Assembly (NCBI GenBank): GCA_050486105.1
Contig: JBJHCR010000020.1
Location: 1-34,989, forward strand
Direction: 5' to 3'
Length of the DNA: 34,989 bases
Origin: JAEXNA01 sp050486105
Lineage (GTDB): Bacteria > Vulcanimicrobiota > Xenobia > Xenobiales > JADMJV01
Shown one piece after another: positions 1 to 7,943 of the stretch (position 1 is its first letter; the number at the start of each line of letters is the position of its first letter). The notes under the pieces were generated by a model, which worked only from the letters and a program-made list of their open reading frames with translations, did no database searches and was not told the origin of the DNA. The position numbers and the translations under genes were made by a program.

Positions 1-278
1 GAGTCTTCATGGCCAATATCGATGAACTGGTCGCCCTCGATGAAGTTCACTTGGCCGACGCAGAACTGGTGATCTCTGCGCTTCAAATCGAGGACACCAA
101 TAATCTCTTAGCCTATCGATGCCGTCAACTCGGCGTGCCATGCTCTATCCACGCCTTCGACCAGAGTGTGTTGGCCGACCTTCAAGGGCTCCAGGTCGAG
201 TACCTGATCCGCTCAAAGCGCGAAGGACACCGGTGTCTTTTGGACGAGATCGGCAGATTCGAGGAGCCTTCCTCGTGA
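1..278 (+). CDS. C-terminal end of a Kef-type (CPA2) antiporter RCK domain, cut by the window edge
   Basis: The reading frame is open from the first bases of the window to a TGA at 276-278, so the gene begins upstream. The visible 90 or so residues match the C-terminal RCK/TrkA-N part of the antiporter encoded at 3402-5036. Shared landmarks are the TN-x(3)-AYRCR, GVPC and HAFD-x-SV motifs in the same order and spacing. The stop overlaps the GTG start of the next gene (GTGA), so the two are probably translationally coupled. By inference this is the first member of an antiporter pair whose partner is the next gene, mirroring 3402-5036 plus 1825-3405. The membrane domain and the nucleotide-binding motif are outside the window, so the state of its NAD site is unknown. 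Confidence 0.85.
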   Translation, partial: VFMANIDELVALDEVHLADAELVISALQIEDTNNLLAYRCRQLGVPCSIHAFDQSVLADLQGLQVEYLIRSKREGHRCLLDEIGRFEEPSS

Positions 279-1828
279 CTGTTTTTATGCTTGTGTTGCT
301 GGTGGCTACGTTCGGCTTTGCTCTGTCTTTGATGATGCGTATGCCTCCTTTCCCATTTCTAATTCTTGGCGGCTTCACTTTGGCCGCTACCGGCTTGGTG
401 GAAGACACCTTGGTATTCCAGGATTATCTGCTGTTGGGCTTAAGTTTTCTGGCGTTCTCCTCAGGCATTGAACTGAGTCCTCGCCGAGTGGGAAAGCATC
501 TCAGAACTTCGGTTTATGTTGGAGTGGTGCAGTTTGCACTCCTCGGCCTAGCTGGTTTCACAGCGGCTTATCTGTTGGGCTTTGGCCCTAAAGAATCCAT
601 CTATTTTTCCGTGGCCTTGGCGGCCAGTTCCACCTTAGTGGTGGTCCGACTCTTACAACGACGCAGGCAATTGTTCGAGCCCTTCGGGCGCTTGGTGGTG
701 GGAGTATTGCTGGTTCAGGACGTTTTGGTGATCCTGGCCATTGGAGCTTTACACGAGGAGCTGACCACCGGTCTCTTTGGGGCCTTGGGGCTGCTGGTTC
801 TGACCTGGGTTTGCGTGCGTTGGGTAGCCCCTTGGGCCATACTGCGGTACCAATTCGACGAGGAAACCTTGCTCCTAGTGGCTCTCAGCTTCCTGTTCGC
901 CTTTATTGGGCTAGGCCACCTCGGTAACCTCCCGCCGGTGGTCGGGGCTTTCTTGGCCGGTGTGGCTTTATCAGAGTTTCCGGTCAGCGGGGTGGTGCGC
1001 GGACACCTTAAGACTTTAACAGTTTTTTTTCACACGATTTTCTTTACCGCTCTCGGAGGTTTACTCTCATTTAGCGTACCCAAACTCTTTCAGGCTTCGA
1101 CCATGGCTATTCTGGTTTTAGTGTTGACTCCGGCTATCGTGGTTTTCGCAGCTGAGCGGGCTGGACTCTTGGCTAAAACCGCGGTCGAGTCGGGATTGCT
1201 GTTGGCGCAAACCAGTGAGTTCTCTTTGGTGGTAGGCTTGGTGGGAATGTCTCAAGGAGACCTCCGTCCGTCCACCTTTTCGGTGATCGTCTTGGTCACC
1301 GTGATCACCATGATGTGGACTCCCAGCATTACCAAAGACCGAGTCGTGCAGGGGCTACTTTGGCTCCATCCCGCCAAGAAGAGTGAACTTACGGGTTTCA
1401 CCGGAGAAGGCCACACCTTGGTTCTTGGGGCGGGAGAAACAGGCCTTGCCGTGACAGAAAAGTTGTTGGCGCACAATCATAAAGTGGTGGTGGTGGACGA
1501 TGACCCGGTGGCCCTTGAACAAGCCCAGGAACTTGGCGCTCTGGTGCTTAGAGGTGATGGGGCGGACCCCTTGGTCTTGGAGGCAGCCGGTCTGCAAAGA
1601 GCACGCTTGGGGGTTTCGACCCTGCGCCGAACGCGCGATCATCTGAGGGTCCTCAAGTGCGCTGGTACGGTACCCGTCTGGGTTCGGGTCTTCGAGAGTT
1701 CGGAGGCTCGGATGGTCGAGGAGGCCGGGGGCAAGCCGGTGCTCATTTCCCGGGCGGCGGCTGAGGCCTTCTTGGTTTGGTTCCGGCAGTGGAAAGCGGA
1801 CCAGGATTCCCCAGCCGAGGGCTCTTAG
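275..1828 (+). CDS. CPA2 family (Kef-like) cation/proton antiporter with RCK/TrkA-N domain
   Basis: This is an inner-membrane monovalent cation/proton antiporter of 517 residues. Residues 1-360 form about twelve hydrophobic segments. The family's LLVQD motif has its conserved aspartate at D149, preceded by LFEPFGRL, and AQTSEFSLV lies near 311-319. A cytoplasmic nucleotide-binding domain follows at about 378-500 with a canonical GAGETG motif (G385, G387, G390) and an acidic VVDDD end of the second strand. I chose the GTG at 275 rather than any start further upstream because GAGGAG at 261-266 sits at ribosome-binding distance, the GTG overlaps the preceding stop, and the protein then begins with its first membrane segment. 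It is paralogous to 1825-3405 and convergent with it, the two genes overlapping by 4 bases at their 3' ends. Transported ion (K+ or Na+) cannot be told. Confidence 0.9.
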   Translation: MTVFMLVLLVATFGFALSLMMRMPPFPFLILGGFTLAATGLVEDTLVFQDYLLLGLSFLAFSSGIELSPRRVGKHLRTSVYVGVVQFALLGLAGFTAAYLLGFGPKESIYFSVALAASSTLVVVRLLQRRRQLFEPFGRLVVGVLLVQDVLVILAIGALHEELTTGLFGALGLLVLTWVCVRWVAPWAILRYQFDEETLLLVALSFLFAFIGLGHLGNLPPVVGAFLAGVALSEFPVSGVVRGHLKTLTVFFHTIFFTALGGLLSFSVPKLFQASTMAILVLVLTPAIVVFAAERAGLLAKTAVESGLLLAQTSEFSLVVGLVGMSQGDLRPSTFSVIVLVTVITMMWTPSITKDRVVQGLLWLHPAKKSELTGFTGEGHTLVLGAGETGLAVTEKLLAHNHKVVVVDDDPVALEQAQELGALVLRGDGADPLVLEAAGLQRARLGVSTLRRTRDHLRVLKCAGTVPVWVRVFESSEARMVEEAGGKPVLISRAAAEAFLVWFRQWKADQDSPAEGS

Positions 1829-3405
1829 GGTATTTCCTGATAGCCCGCCTCGAGTTCACCGAGCCATTCCAAGAGTTGGCATTTTGCCGGATCGATGTAG
1901 CTAACCGGGACCCCTCCAAGGGATTCGATCCTGCTGAATTGGCTGGGGTCGTCGACCCTGGCGATCACCAGAGGACCGTTTACGGCCTTAAGAAGTCGCT
2001 CATTTTCCCGCACCCTGGGAAGGGTGGAAAGAACGGCCAGGGCTCGATCGGCGGCCACCTTGGCCAGGGCTTGGGGGTCGGCACCATCGCCTCGAACGGC
2101 AGGGGTGTCTTCGGCTTCGAGTTGGGCCACTCGACCCGGATCGGTGTCGATCACCGCCACTCGGTAGCCTTCGGCCAGAAGGTCTTGAAGAAGTTGATAA
2201 CCGGTCCGCCCAGCTCCGATGAGGACGATATGGTCCTGCAGATCCAGGTTCTTCCCCTTCCGTTCGAAGTTGGGGTGAAAATGAAGGAGTCTCCAGGTCA
2301 TAATGTCGGTCGACAGGACAGGGGTAGTGAGCATGGTTAACACCGTGATCAATGCCACCAGACCAAAGACGTGCTGTTCGATGTGTCCGGAATTGACACC
2401 GATGAAGGTGGCGACCAGAGAAAATTCGCTGGTCTGGGAGAGCATGAGGCCACTTTCTAGGGACGCTCGGGTGGTATAGCCACTGAACTCTCCCACTACC
2501 GTCACCACTATGGGCGTGACTACGATGATCAGCACGACGAAGACCAGGGCATGTGGGGCGATAGACCAACTGATGTGAGGAAGCGTGGCGCCCAGTGAGG
2601 TGAAAAAGGCCGCCGAGAAAAAATCCTCCATGGAACTCAATTGACCTTTGACCAGGCTGTCGGTTGGGAAGGCCGAAAGCGCTAGGCCTCCCAAGAAGGC
2701 TCCGGCGATCAGGGGCAATTCTAGGAAGTCAGCGATGCCGACAAAGAGAAAGAGGACCGCTAAGACAGCCATCAATCGCACCTCTTCCGATTGGGCCCAG
2801 CGAGTGACCAGATGTTTCCCCAGGGTTTGATTGAAGGCAGCAGCTGACCCAATGAGCAATCCCATCTTGAGCACGGCCGAGACGATCGAGCCGGGGCTTT
2901 CGGTCAAGTGAGGAACAATAGCCAACAAGACGATCACCAACAGGTCTTGAACCAGAAGCACACCGACCGTGAGGCGTCCGAACGGTTCGAAAAGCTGCTG
3001 GCGGCTGCTCAAGAGTCCATACCCCACCAGGGTTGAACTGGCTGCGAGAGCCACAGCCAAATAGCCGGAAGTGACAAGATCGAAGCCCAGGACATAAGCC
3101 AAGAGACCCCCGAGTGCTCCGAGGACAAAGAATTGGGCGGTAGCCACTTTCAGAACCGGGAGCCATTTTTCACCTAGGACCCGAGGGTTGAGGCGAAGGC
3201 CTGCCGCGAAGACCAGAAAAATCACACCTAAAATCAAGGCGTCTCTCACGACCTCTTTCTCTTCGGTTAAGTGACCCTGAAAGTTGGCCACCGCACTTAA
3301 GAATCCGCCGGAGAGAATGAAGATCGGGGCTGAAGGTAGGCGAGTCGCCCGAGCCAATCCGGCCCCGAGGGCCGCTCCAAGGAGCAGAACGGCAAAAGCG
3401 ATCAT
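1825..3405 (-). CDS. CPA2 family (Kef-like) cation/proton antiporter with RCK/TrkA-N domain
   Basis: A 526-residue membrane antiporter paralogous to 275-1828. The shared landmarks are ALAASSTLV, LFEPFGRL, LLVQD (D154), SQTSEFSLV and a C-terminal RCK/TrkA-N domain starting near 391 with a canonical GAGRTG motif (G397, G399, G402) and a VIDTDP acidic turn. Members of this family exchange K+ or Na+ for protons and are gated by the nucleotide-binding domain. Its ATG start overlaps the stop of the upstream gene 3402-5036 by four bases, which points to coupled translation and a two-subunit assembly. Its 3' end overlaps the 3' end of 275-1828 by 4 bases, so no terminator fits between the convergent pairs. 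The sequence alone does not give ion specificity or the identity of the gating ligand. Confidence 0.9.
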   Translation of the reverse strand: MIAFAVLLLGAALGAGLARATRLPSAPIFILSGGFLSAVANFQGHLTEEKEVVRDALILGVIFLVFAAGLRLNPRVLGEKWLPVLKVATAQFFVLGALGGLLAYVLGFDLVTSGYLAVALAASSTLVGYGLLSSRQQLFEPFGRLTVGVLLVQDLLVIVLLAIVPHLTESPGSIVSAVLKMGLLIGSAAAFNQTLGKHLVTRWAQSEEVRLMAVLAVLFLFVGIADFLELPLIAGAFLGGLALSAFPTDSLVKGQLSSMEDFFSAAFFTSLGATLPHISWSIAPHALVFVVLIIVVTPIVVTVVGEFSGYTTRASLESGLMLSQTSEFSLVATFIGVNSGHIEQHVFGLVALITVLTMLTTPVLSTDIMTWRLLHFHPNFERKGKNLDLQDHIVLIGAGRTGYQLLQDLLAEGYRVAVIDTDPGRVAQLEAEDTPAVRGDGADPQALAKVAADRALAVLSTLPRVRENERLLKAVNGPLVIARVDDPSQFSRIESLGGVPVSYIDPAKCQLLEWLGELEAGYQEIP

Positions 3406-5036
3406 GGCTTGAACACCTGGGAGTCTCTCAGCGTTTCTTCCAGGGCCCTGGTACTTAGGATACGGCTGTTGATGAGGTGGGCCCCCAAGCTCTGTAGGGG
3501 AGGCACCACCGAGCGGTCAAAAGCGTGAGCAAGACATGGCACTCCCGCCTCACGGCATCGGTAGGCGATCATCTCGTTGGTCGGCTCTATGTGGAGAGAG
3601 GTAATCACCGCCTTGGCTTTGCGAAAATTGGCATCTTCAAGGGTTTCGTGATCTTGGGCGTCACCGAGGATCACCTTGACTCCCAAGCCTTGAGCTTTGG
3701 TGGAGTCTCGTTCCACCAAAACGATGGTGTGCTCGGTGGTCTTCAAGGCCTCAAGAAGGCCTAGGCTCAAGGGATTGATACCCACCAAAATGATATGGTT
3801 TTCAAGAGGGGGTGGGGGAGCAGGTTCTTGTCGATCGATCTCTGGTCTCAGAAGACCCCTGTTGTTGAGACCATCCAGAATTCCCGTTCGGAAGGTGAAG
3901 AGTACAGAGGACAGGCTCATGGTGATTAGGGCTACTAGGCTAAGCAGGGCCACCAGGGAGGCCTCAATCAGGCCGCTTGCGACGCCTAGTGAGCTCAAGA
4001 TCAAGGAGAACTCGCTGATTTGCATCAGAGATAGCCCAGTCAACCAAGCGGTGCGTTTACTCTGGCCTAGTTGCGGCAGAAGCGCTACAAACAGGGCAAG
4101 CTTGAAAAGCACGACAAAGAGCACCAGACACGGGACCAACCAACCGAAGGAGAAAGCTTCGCCGATCTCCATCTTGATCCCGAGGGTGACAAAAAAGATC
4201 GCCACAAAAAAGTTGGTTAAGGGGTTAATGCGTCGCCGGAAGTGATGGGCGTAGGGCAGTTGAGCCAGGGCCATGCCGGCTAGGAAGGCTCCGATCTCAG
4301 GTGAGAGATGCAGCGCTTCGGCTAGCGCTACCAGACAGAAACACCAGGTGAGACTCCATAAAAATGCTGTCTGCTGGTTGGTGCTGGCCCAGTCAAACAT
4401 CTTGGGCAGAACGAAGCGGGAAGCTAACAGCGCCACCAAGACCACCAAGCCCATGCCTAGAGCAGCACCCAGGAGCCCTTTAGCCACTTCGTGGAAATCC
4501 AAGGCTTCGCTTCCTTGCAGGGCGGAAACCACGGTGAGGACGATGATCACCATCAGGTCTTGAACCAGCAAGATGCCAATGGAAAGCCTCCCGTAAACTT
4601 TATCGGTTTCCTGGACCTGTTCGAGTTGTTTGACGACCACCACCGTACTGCTAAACATCAAACCCAACCCGATGAAGACCGAAGTTATGAGATCGAGTCC
4701 GAATACTCGAGCCAGAAAGTAACCTGGGACAGCCGTTAGGGCCATCTGTACCATACCGGCAAGCAGGACGGTCGCGCCCAGGTCCTTGACCTTACTGAAC
4801 GAAAGCTCCAATCCCACCAGGAAAAGCAGCAGAAGGATCCCGATCTCGGCGATGACTTCCAGATCGTGGGAGACGGAGATCACTCCGGTCATGGGTCCCA
4901 AGAGCAGACCGCCCAGAATATAGACCACAATTGTGGGTATCTTGAACCGCTGGCTCAAGAGCAGCAAGATCGAGCTGCAAAGGACCATGAGCCCGAGTTT
5001 ATGGAGAATGGTGAAGTCTTCCACGGGCAGGGGCAT
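3402..5036 (-). CDS. CPA2 family (KefB/KefC-like) antiporter with a degenerate nucleotide-binding motif
   Basis: A 544-residue membrane antiporter, first gene of a two-gene operon. Residues 1-380 give about twelve membrane segments with LLVQD (D160), SSTVVVVKQL (near 129) and QISEFSLIL (near 339). A proline-rich linker (about 402-410) leads into an RCK/TrkA-N-like domain. Unusually the first-strand turn reads VGINPLS (G419 onwards), so only the first glycine of GxGxxG remains, whereas the partner gene keeps all three. The rest of the domain, including LVERD and the GDA segment, is preserved. The downstream partner 1825-3405 overlaps by ATGA. I infer a heteromer in which only one subunit binds NAD(H) conventionally. 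The C-terminal portion matches the partial gene at the left window edge. Confidence 0.9.
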   Translation of the reverse strand: MPLPVEDFTILHKLGLMVLCSSILLLLSQRFKIPTIVVYILGGLLLGPMTGVISVSHDLEVIAEIGILLLLFLVGLELSFSKVKDLGATVLLAGMVQMALTAVPGYFLARVFGLDLITSVFIGLGLMFSSTVVVVKQLEQVQETDKVYGRLSIGILLVQDLMVIIVLTVVSALQGSEALDFHEVAKGLLGAALGMGLVVLVALLASRFVLPKMFDWASTNQQTAFLWSLTWCFCLVALAEALHLSPEIGAFLAGMALAQLPYAHHFRRRINPLTNFFVAIFFVTLGIKMEIGEAFSFGWLVPCLVLFVVLFKLALFVALLPQLGQSKRTAWLTGLSLMQISEFSLILSSLGVASGLIEASLVALLSLVALITMSLSSVLFTFRTGILDGLNNRGLLRPEIDRQEPAPPPPLENHIILVGINPLSLGLLEALKTTEHTIVLVERDSTKAQGLGVKVILGDAQDHETLEDANFRKAKAVITSLHIEPTNEMIAYRCREAGVPCLAHAFDRSVVPPLQSLGAHLINSRILSTRALEETLRDSQVFKP

Positions 5037-5145
5037 TTAGCTCAGGACTCCCGATGTCCTTTGAGTCGCTTAGGCTCTCCTTTCAGGTTCCTTTAAGACC
5101 TCTCTGGCATTCTCTAGAAAAGAAGATTACCGCCTGGAGGCCCAA

Positions 5146-5799
5146 ATGAATATCTCACCAAGCATCATCGCTGCAAACGCCAAAGCTTATCCCGGTCCCA
5201 ACACACAAAAGGTTGAAGTCCCAGCCAACGACAACGAGAACGCTGCTCCCCCCGAAGACCAGGTTAGCGTGGGCCAGCAAGAGCCCTCAGAAGAGCCTTC
5301 GCGTTCGTTTTTTCAGAACGTGACTCGTTCGGTGGTGGGAAGCGCCGGCGCGGTGCTCGGAGCTACCGTGGGAGCAGCTACCGGAGGCATCGACACCGCC
5401 AACGCCGGCAAGGTGAAGGCCCCTAAATTTTTGCACAATGTCGGTCGTAAGGGCGGAGCCCTGGCAGGCCTAGCCACAGGAATTATGGTAGGTCTCTCGG
5501 GTGGTATCGTGGGCTTGGCCGCTGGAGCCGTCCTCGGACCCATCGTGGGAGCCATCGTCGGCGGAGGCGCCGTGGCCGGTGCCGAAGCCGGAATCGACGC
5601 CACCGTAGGCGCAGCCAAGGGAGCCAAGAACGGACTTCAGACTGGTTGGAATACCAGCACCGGAGCCGTCGACAAAGTCTTTGCTCGATTCGCCAAGAGC
5701 GAGCCCGACCCCGGCGACGGCAAGACCGAGCCTCCTGCTGCCGGAGAAGAGCCTCCCAGCTCCGCAGCCCCCCCTCAAGAAGCCTTTATCGCCAAGTAA
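5146..5799 (+). CDS. Glycine-zipper protein of unknown function
   Basis: A 217-residue protein with three parts: a polar, acidic N-terminus (about 1-60), a long Gly/Ala-rich stretch (about 62-165) with repeated small-xxx-small spacing typical of glycine zippers that insert into or associate with membranes, and a proline/acidic tail (about 180-217). No signal peptide is visible at the N-terminus, so if it reaches the membrane it does so without a cleaved leader. The start is supported by GGAGG at 5136-5140, five bases before the ATG. It is monocistronic: the antiporter operon diverges on its left and a strong terminator follows. I do not recognise a specific family. Glycine-zipper regions occur in pore-forming, lipoprotein and phage lysis contexts, none of which is shown here. 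Confidence 0.75.
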   Translation: MNISPSIIAANAKAYPGPNTQKVEVPANDNENAAPPEDQVSVGQQEPSEEPSRSFFQNVTRSVVGSAGAVLGATVGAATGGIDTANAGKVKAPKFLHNVGRKGGALAGLATGIMVGLSGGIVGLAAGAVLGPIVGAIVGGGAVAGAEAGIDATVGAAKGAKNGLQTGWNTSTGAVDKVFARFAKSEPDPGDGKTEPPAAGEEPPSSAAPPQEAFIAK

Positions 5800-5825
5800 C
5801 CTTTCTCAGGAGAGGAACTTTCAAG

Positions 5826-5866
5826 AAACGCCTTCTCGGCCCTCAATGGCTCGAAAGGGCGTTTTT
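5826..5866 (+). terminator. Rho-independent terminator after the glycine-zipper gene
   Basis: A hairpin with arms AAACGCCTTCTCG and CGAAAGGGCGTTT, one internal mismatch and a loop of about a dozen bases, runs straight into a T-tract (GTTTTTC). It lies 27 bases past the stop at 5799. Confidence 0.85.
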
Positions 5867-5893
5867 CATTTGTTAACGAGCTGTTCGGGGGAT

Positions 5894-5930
5894 TTGCACC
5901 TGCCTCGACCCAAGTCTCCAAGAGGTGCAA
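5894..5930. terminator. Inverted repeat between convergent genes, possible terminator
   Basis: TTGCACCT at 5894-5901 is perfectly complementary to AGGTGCAA at 5923-5930, with a 21-base spacer. It sits between the glycine-zipper gene and the convergent toxin gene. There is no T-tract on either side, so the terminator role is only a guess from position. Confidence 0.35.
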
Positions 5931-5939
5931 GCCAGCTCC

Positions 5940-6353
5940 CTAATCCCTGGCATCCAGACTCATCACATGGTGATAATCTATGATTCTTTGATCAGCGGTG
6001 ACCAGGGTGAACCCGTGAAACCGGGCTGTTGATATGAGTAGCCTATCGGCAGGGTCTCTATGTAAAGGTTCCGGCAAGAAGTAGGAGCCCCAGGCTACCT
6101 CGTGGCTAAGAGGAATCGTTTGAAGGTCCAAGTGACGGCATGCTCTGCCAAACCATTCTTCGACTTGAAGGCCTAACTTGAGTCGACCACCCCAGACCAA
6201 ACGACCAATCTCCAAGCTAGAAATAGGAGAGACATGAAGCCTGTTGCTGGAGTTTAGCAGAAGAGAGCGGCATTTCTTGCCAAGGTTATCCGGGGACATT
6301 TGAGCCCAAATCAAGACGTGGGTGTCAAGGAGAAGGTCAGTGTCCAGGCTCAT
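5940..6353 (-). CDS. vapC: PIN-domain toxin of a type II toxin-antitoxin pair (VapC-like)
   Basis: A 137-residue single PIN domain, the usual length for VapC ribonucleases that cleave tRNA or rRNA. Visible active-site acids are D10 in LLLDTHVLIW, E48 in SSLEIG, D100/D103 in HRDPADRLL and D121 in VTADQRI, all in the expected order. The ATG lies inside the 3' end of the antitoxin gene with a 17-base overlap, so translation is coupled to the antitoxin. The sequence shows no truncation and the toxin looks intact. Its substrate RNA cannot be predicted. Naming as VapC rests on the PIN fold; the antitoxin is of Phd/YefM rather than AbrB type, a common pairing. Confidence 0.88.
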   Translation of the reverse strand: MSLDTDLLLDTHVLIWAQMSPDNLGKKCRSLLLNSSNRLHVSPISSLEIGRLVWGGRLKLGLQVEEWFGRACRHLDLQTIPLSHEVAWGSYFLPEPLHRDPADRLLISTARFHGFTLVTADQRIIDYHHVMSLDARD

Positions 6354-6573
6354 TCATGTCCCAGTCTTGCTCGAAGTCAAAACCAACCAATTCTCCAAGG
6401 ATTTCGCCAAAGGCCGCCAGCTCACCAAGGGACCGTTTTTCTTTCGATAGAGGTTCAACTCGGACGAGTGGCTTTCCCCGATAGGTCACCAACAAGGCCT
6501 GATTCGTGTCCTGAACTTGTTTCATCAGGGCGATGCACTTAGCCTTGAATTCAGATATCCCCACTGACTCCAT
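6337..6573 (-). CDS. Phd/YefM-type antitoxin
   Basis: A 78-residue antitoxin upstream of and overlapping the PIN toxin. The N-terminus (ESVGISEFKAKCIALMKQV) followed by LLVTYRGKPLVRVEPL is the Phd/YefM DNA-binding and dimerisation domain. The acidic, aromatic C-terminus (FDFEQDWDMNE) is the part that would occupy the toxin's active site. No ribosome binding site precedes the ATG; instead a near-consensus promoter places the predicted transcription start on the A of the ATG. Proteins of this type bind their own promoter together with the toxin, so autoregulation is expected. A copy of the last codons of a related antitoxin survives at 13225-13250. Confidence 0.9.
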   Translation of the reverse strand: MESVGISEFKAKCIALMKQVQDTNQALLVTYRGKPLVRVEPLSKEKRSLGELAAFGEILGELVGFDFEQDWDMNEPGH

Positions 6574-6579
6574 GATACA

Positions 6580-6608
6580 ATCATAACCAGGTCTATCGAC
6601 TAGGTCAA
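6580..6608 (-). promoter_or_regulatory. Sigma-70-type promoter of the antitoxin-toxin operon, predicting a leaderless transcript
   Basis: On the minus strand TTGACC (6603-6608) and TATGAT (6580-6585) are separated by exactly 17 bases (6586-6602). Only six bases lie between the -10 box and the ATG at 6571-6573, so the usual start seven bases past the -10 is the A of the start codon. Confidence 0.75.
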
Positions 6609-6636
6609 GTGTGAGTAGAGGGCAGGAACGGGCCTC

Positions 6637-6840
6637 CTAGTGCAACGTCTGTGAAGTTCGTCCCTACTGAATGGTGGTCAGGCGCCGGGAACCCGCGCTT
6701 GCGTGGGTGGCCACGTCCGAGTGGGTGATGCAAGGAGAAGCGAACGCTTAATACCAGGCGTATTTGAGTGAGCTTCGACGCTGCGAGAGAGGATGCATGG
6801 CCGCCAGGGCTAGGGACGAATTTTGCAGACGTTGCACTAG
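6637..6840. repeat. CTAG-bounded palindromic element (MITE/REP-like), element A
   Basis: This 204-base stretch begins and ends with CTAG. Its first 31 bases (6637-6667) and the reverse complement of its last 31 (6810-6840) agree at 27 positions, with the outermost 15 identical (CTAGTGCAACGTCTG). It has no convincing coding frame. Inside is a small hairpin AATAC-CAGGC-GTATT at 6750-6764, whose stem recurs in elements B and C near 29.7-30.0 kb. The right-hand CTAG supplies the TAG stop of the neighbouring membrane protein gene. I infer a non-autonomous palindromic element; no transposase is present in the window to link it to. Confidence 0.7.
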
Positions 6841-7943
6841 GGAGCAGCCGTTTCAATCAGGTGAGTTTCCAAGGCCTTGCGGAGCCAGTAGTGGCGTCTG
6901 CTGTCGGCTCCCGTAGCCAGGTGGAAGCTTTCGGCTTTAGTCAAGACCAAAACTCCCTCCCGATCCACTTCCAAGGTTTCGAGGTCTTCCACCGGCACTC
7001 TCCGGGTGCTTGGTTTCGAGCCGGTCTTTTGCCTGATCACCAACTCGGTGGATGTGAGCTCCACTTCTTCTTCGCATTCTCCATCGCGACGGAGCTTTAG
7101 GTATGTCCTGTGCAGGGAGATAGCAAAACCGAGAAGGATTAGGGCAAAAGGAATCAGCGCCAACTGTAGACCGGGTTCGACGGATTTTGAAAATAGGCCC
7201 GCCACGACGGTGATCGATATCGGCAAGGTGAATACGGCAACTAGGCCGACCTGGGCAAAAAAGAGGAACCTTCGCCCAGCAGACACTCCCGGAGGCTCAC
7301 AACGAATCCAGAGCTTAGAACCGGCCAAGCGGTCCACGCTCACCCCCTCTGGAGGAGGAGGGATTTCGCCAGGATCGGGGTTTTGCCGTCTCAGGCGTTG
7401 GCCGAGGGTTCCCTGAAGATCTTCAAATGGGGTGAGGCTTCCGTCCACTCTGTTGCGCAGAGGTCGTTTCATGAAGACGGCAACTCGCCTGCCCACTCGT
7501 CTGGCCTCGGTTGATTGCCAAACATCGACGCTCCTGAGCTTGATCTGGGAACCTTCGACGTTCACCACCCAACGCGTAACTGTCCCAACTTTAGCACTTC
7601 GCTGCACGGACTCTATGCTCACTTCATCCACGGCAGACCAGGGGACGGTGCGCTTCCAGATTGGAAACACTGCTCCAACCCAACTGCTAACCGTGCGTGA
7701 GTGGCCGTCGACGATCAGCTTTCGTTGTCCAAAGCTTATGGCCATTCCCACTGCGATCAAGACGGAAGCGAGAGGTAAAGCAATGGCGGTGCTCACAACT
7801 TTGCCATCCGAGGTGAAGCTGCCGTTCATCCATCCTAGAAGCATACACATCCCGAGAAAAAGGAAAAATAGGCCAAAGGGGTGCCGAATCCACTCGATCT
7901 CATCACTGAGAACGATTTTGTCGGGGGTGGTGCGCGTCTTCAT
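6837..7943 (-). CDS. Membrane protein with two tandem (two TM + PH-like beta domain) modules
   Basis: A 368-residue protein of unknown function. Residues about 20-75 hold two hydrophobic segments, followed by a soluble beta-rich stretch with RKLIVDGHSRTV and VPWSAVDEVSI. A proline-rich linker leads to a second pair of hydrophobic segments (about 225-280) and a second beta-rich part with VELTSTELVIRQ and VPVEDLETLEV. The LxVDxxxRxV followed by xPWxxVxxV pattern is what bacterial PH-like membrane domains show, so this looks like an internal duplication of that unit, but I cannot name a family. I start at the ATG at 7941-7943 rather than the in-frame TTG at 7998-8000, since neither has a clear ribosome binding site. 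Its stop codon lies in the terminal CTAG of element A, so the C-terminus may have been altered by that insertion. Confidence 0.75.
   Translation of the reverse strand: MKTRTTPDKIVLSDEIEWIRHPFGLFFLFLGMCMLLGWMNGSFTSDGKVVSTAIALPLASVLIAVGMAISFGQRKLIVDGHSRTVSSWVGAVFPIWKRTVPWSAVDEVSIESVQRSAKVGTVTRWVVNVEGSQIKLRSVDVWQSTEARRVGRRVAVFMKRPLRNRVDGSLTPFEDLQGTLGQRLRRQNPDPGEIPPPPEGVSVDRLAGSKLWIRCEPPGVSAGRRFLFFAQVGLVAVFTLPISITVVAGLFSKSVEPGLQLALIPFALILLGFAISLHRTYLKLRRDGECEEEVELTSTELVIRQKTGSKPSTRRVPVEDLETLEVDREGVLVLTKAESFHLATGADSRRHYWLRKALETHLIETAAP

Noticed and set aside
6605..6856. An 83-codon minus-strand frame across element A.
   Set aside because: It lies almost entirely in the palindromic element, and its ends are the inverted repeats.
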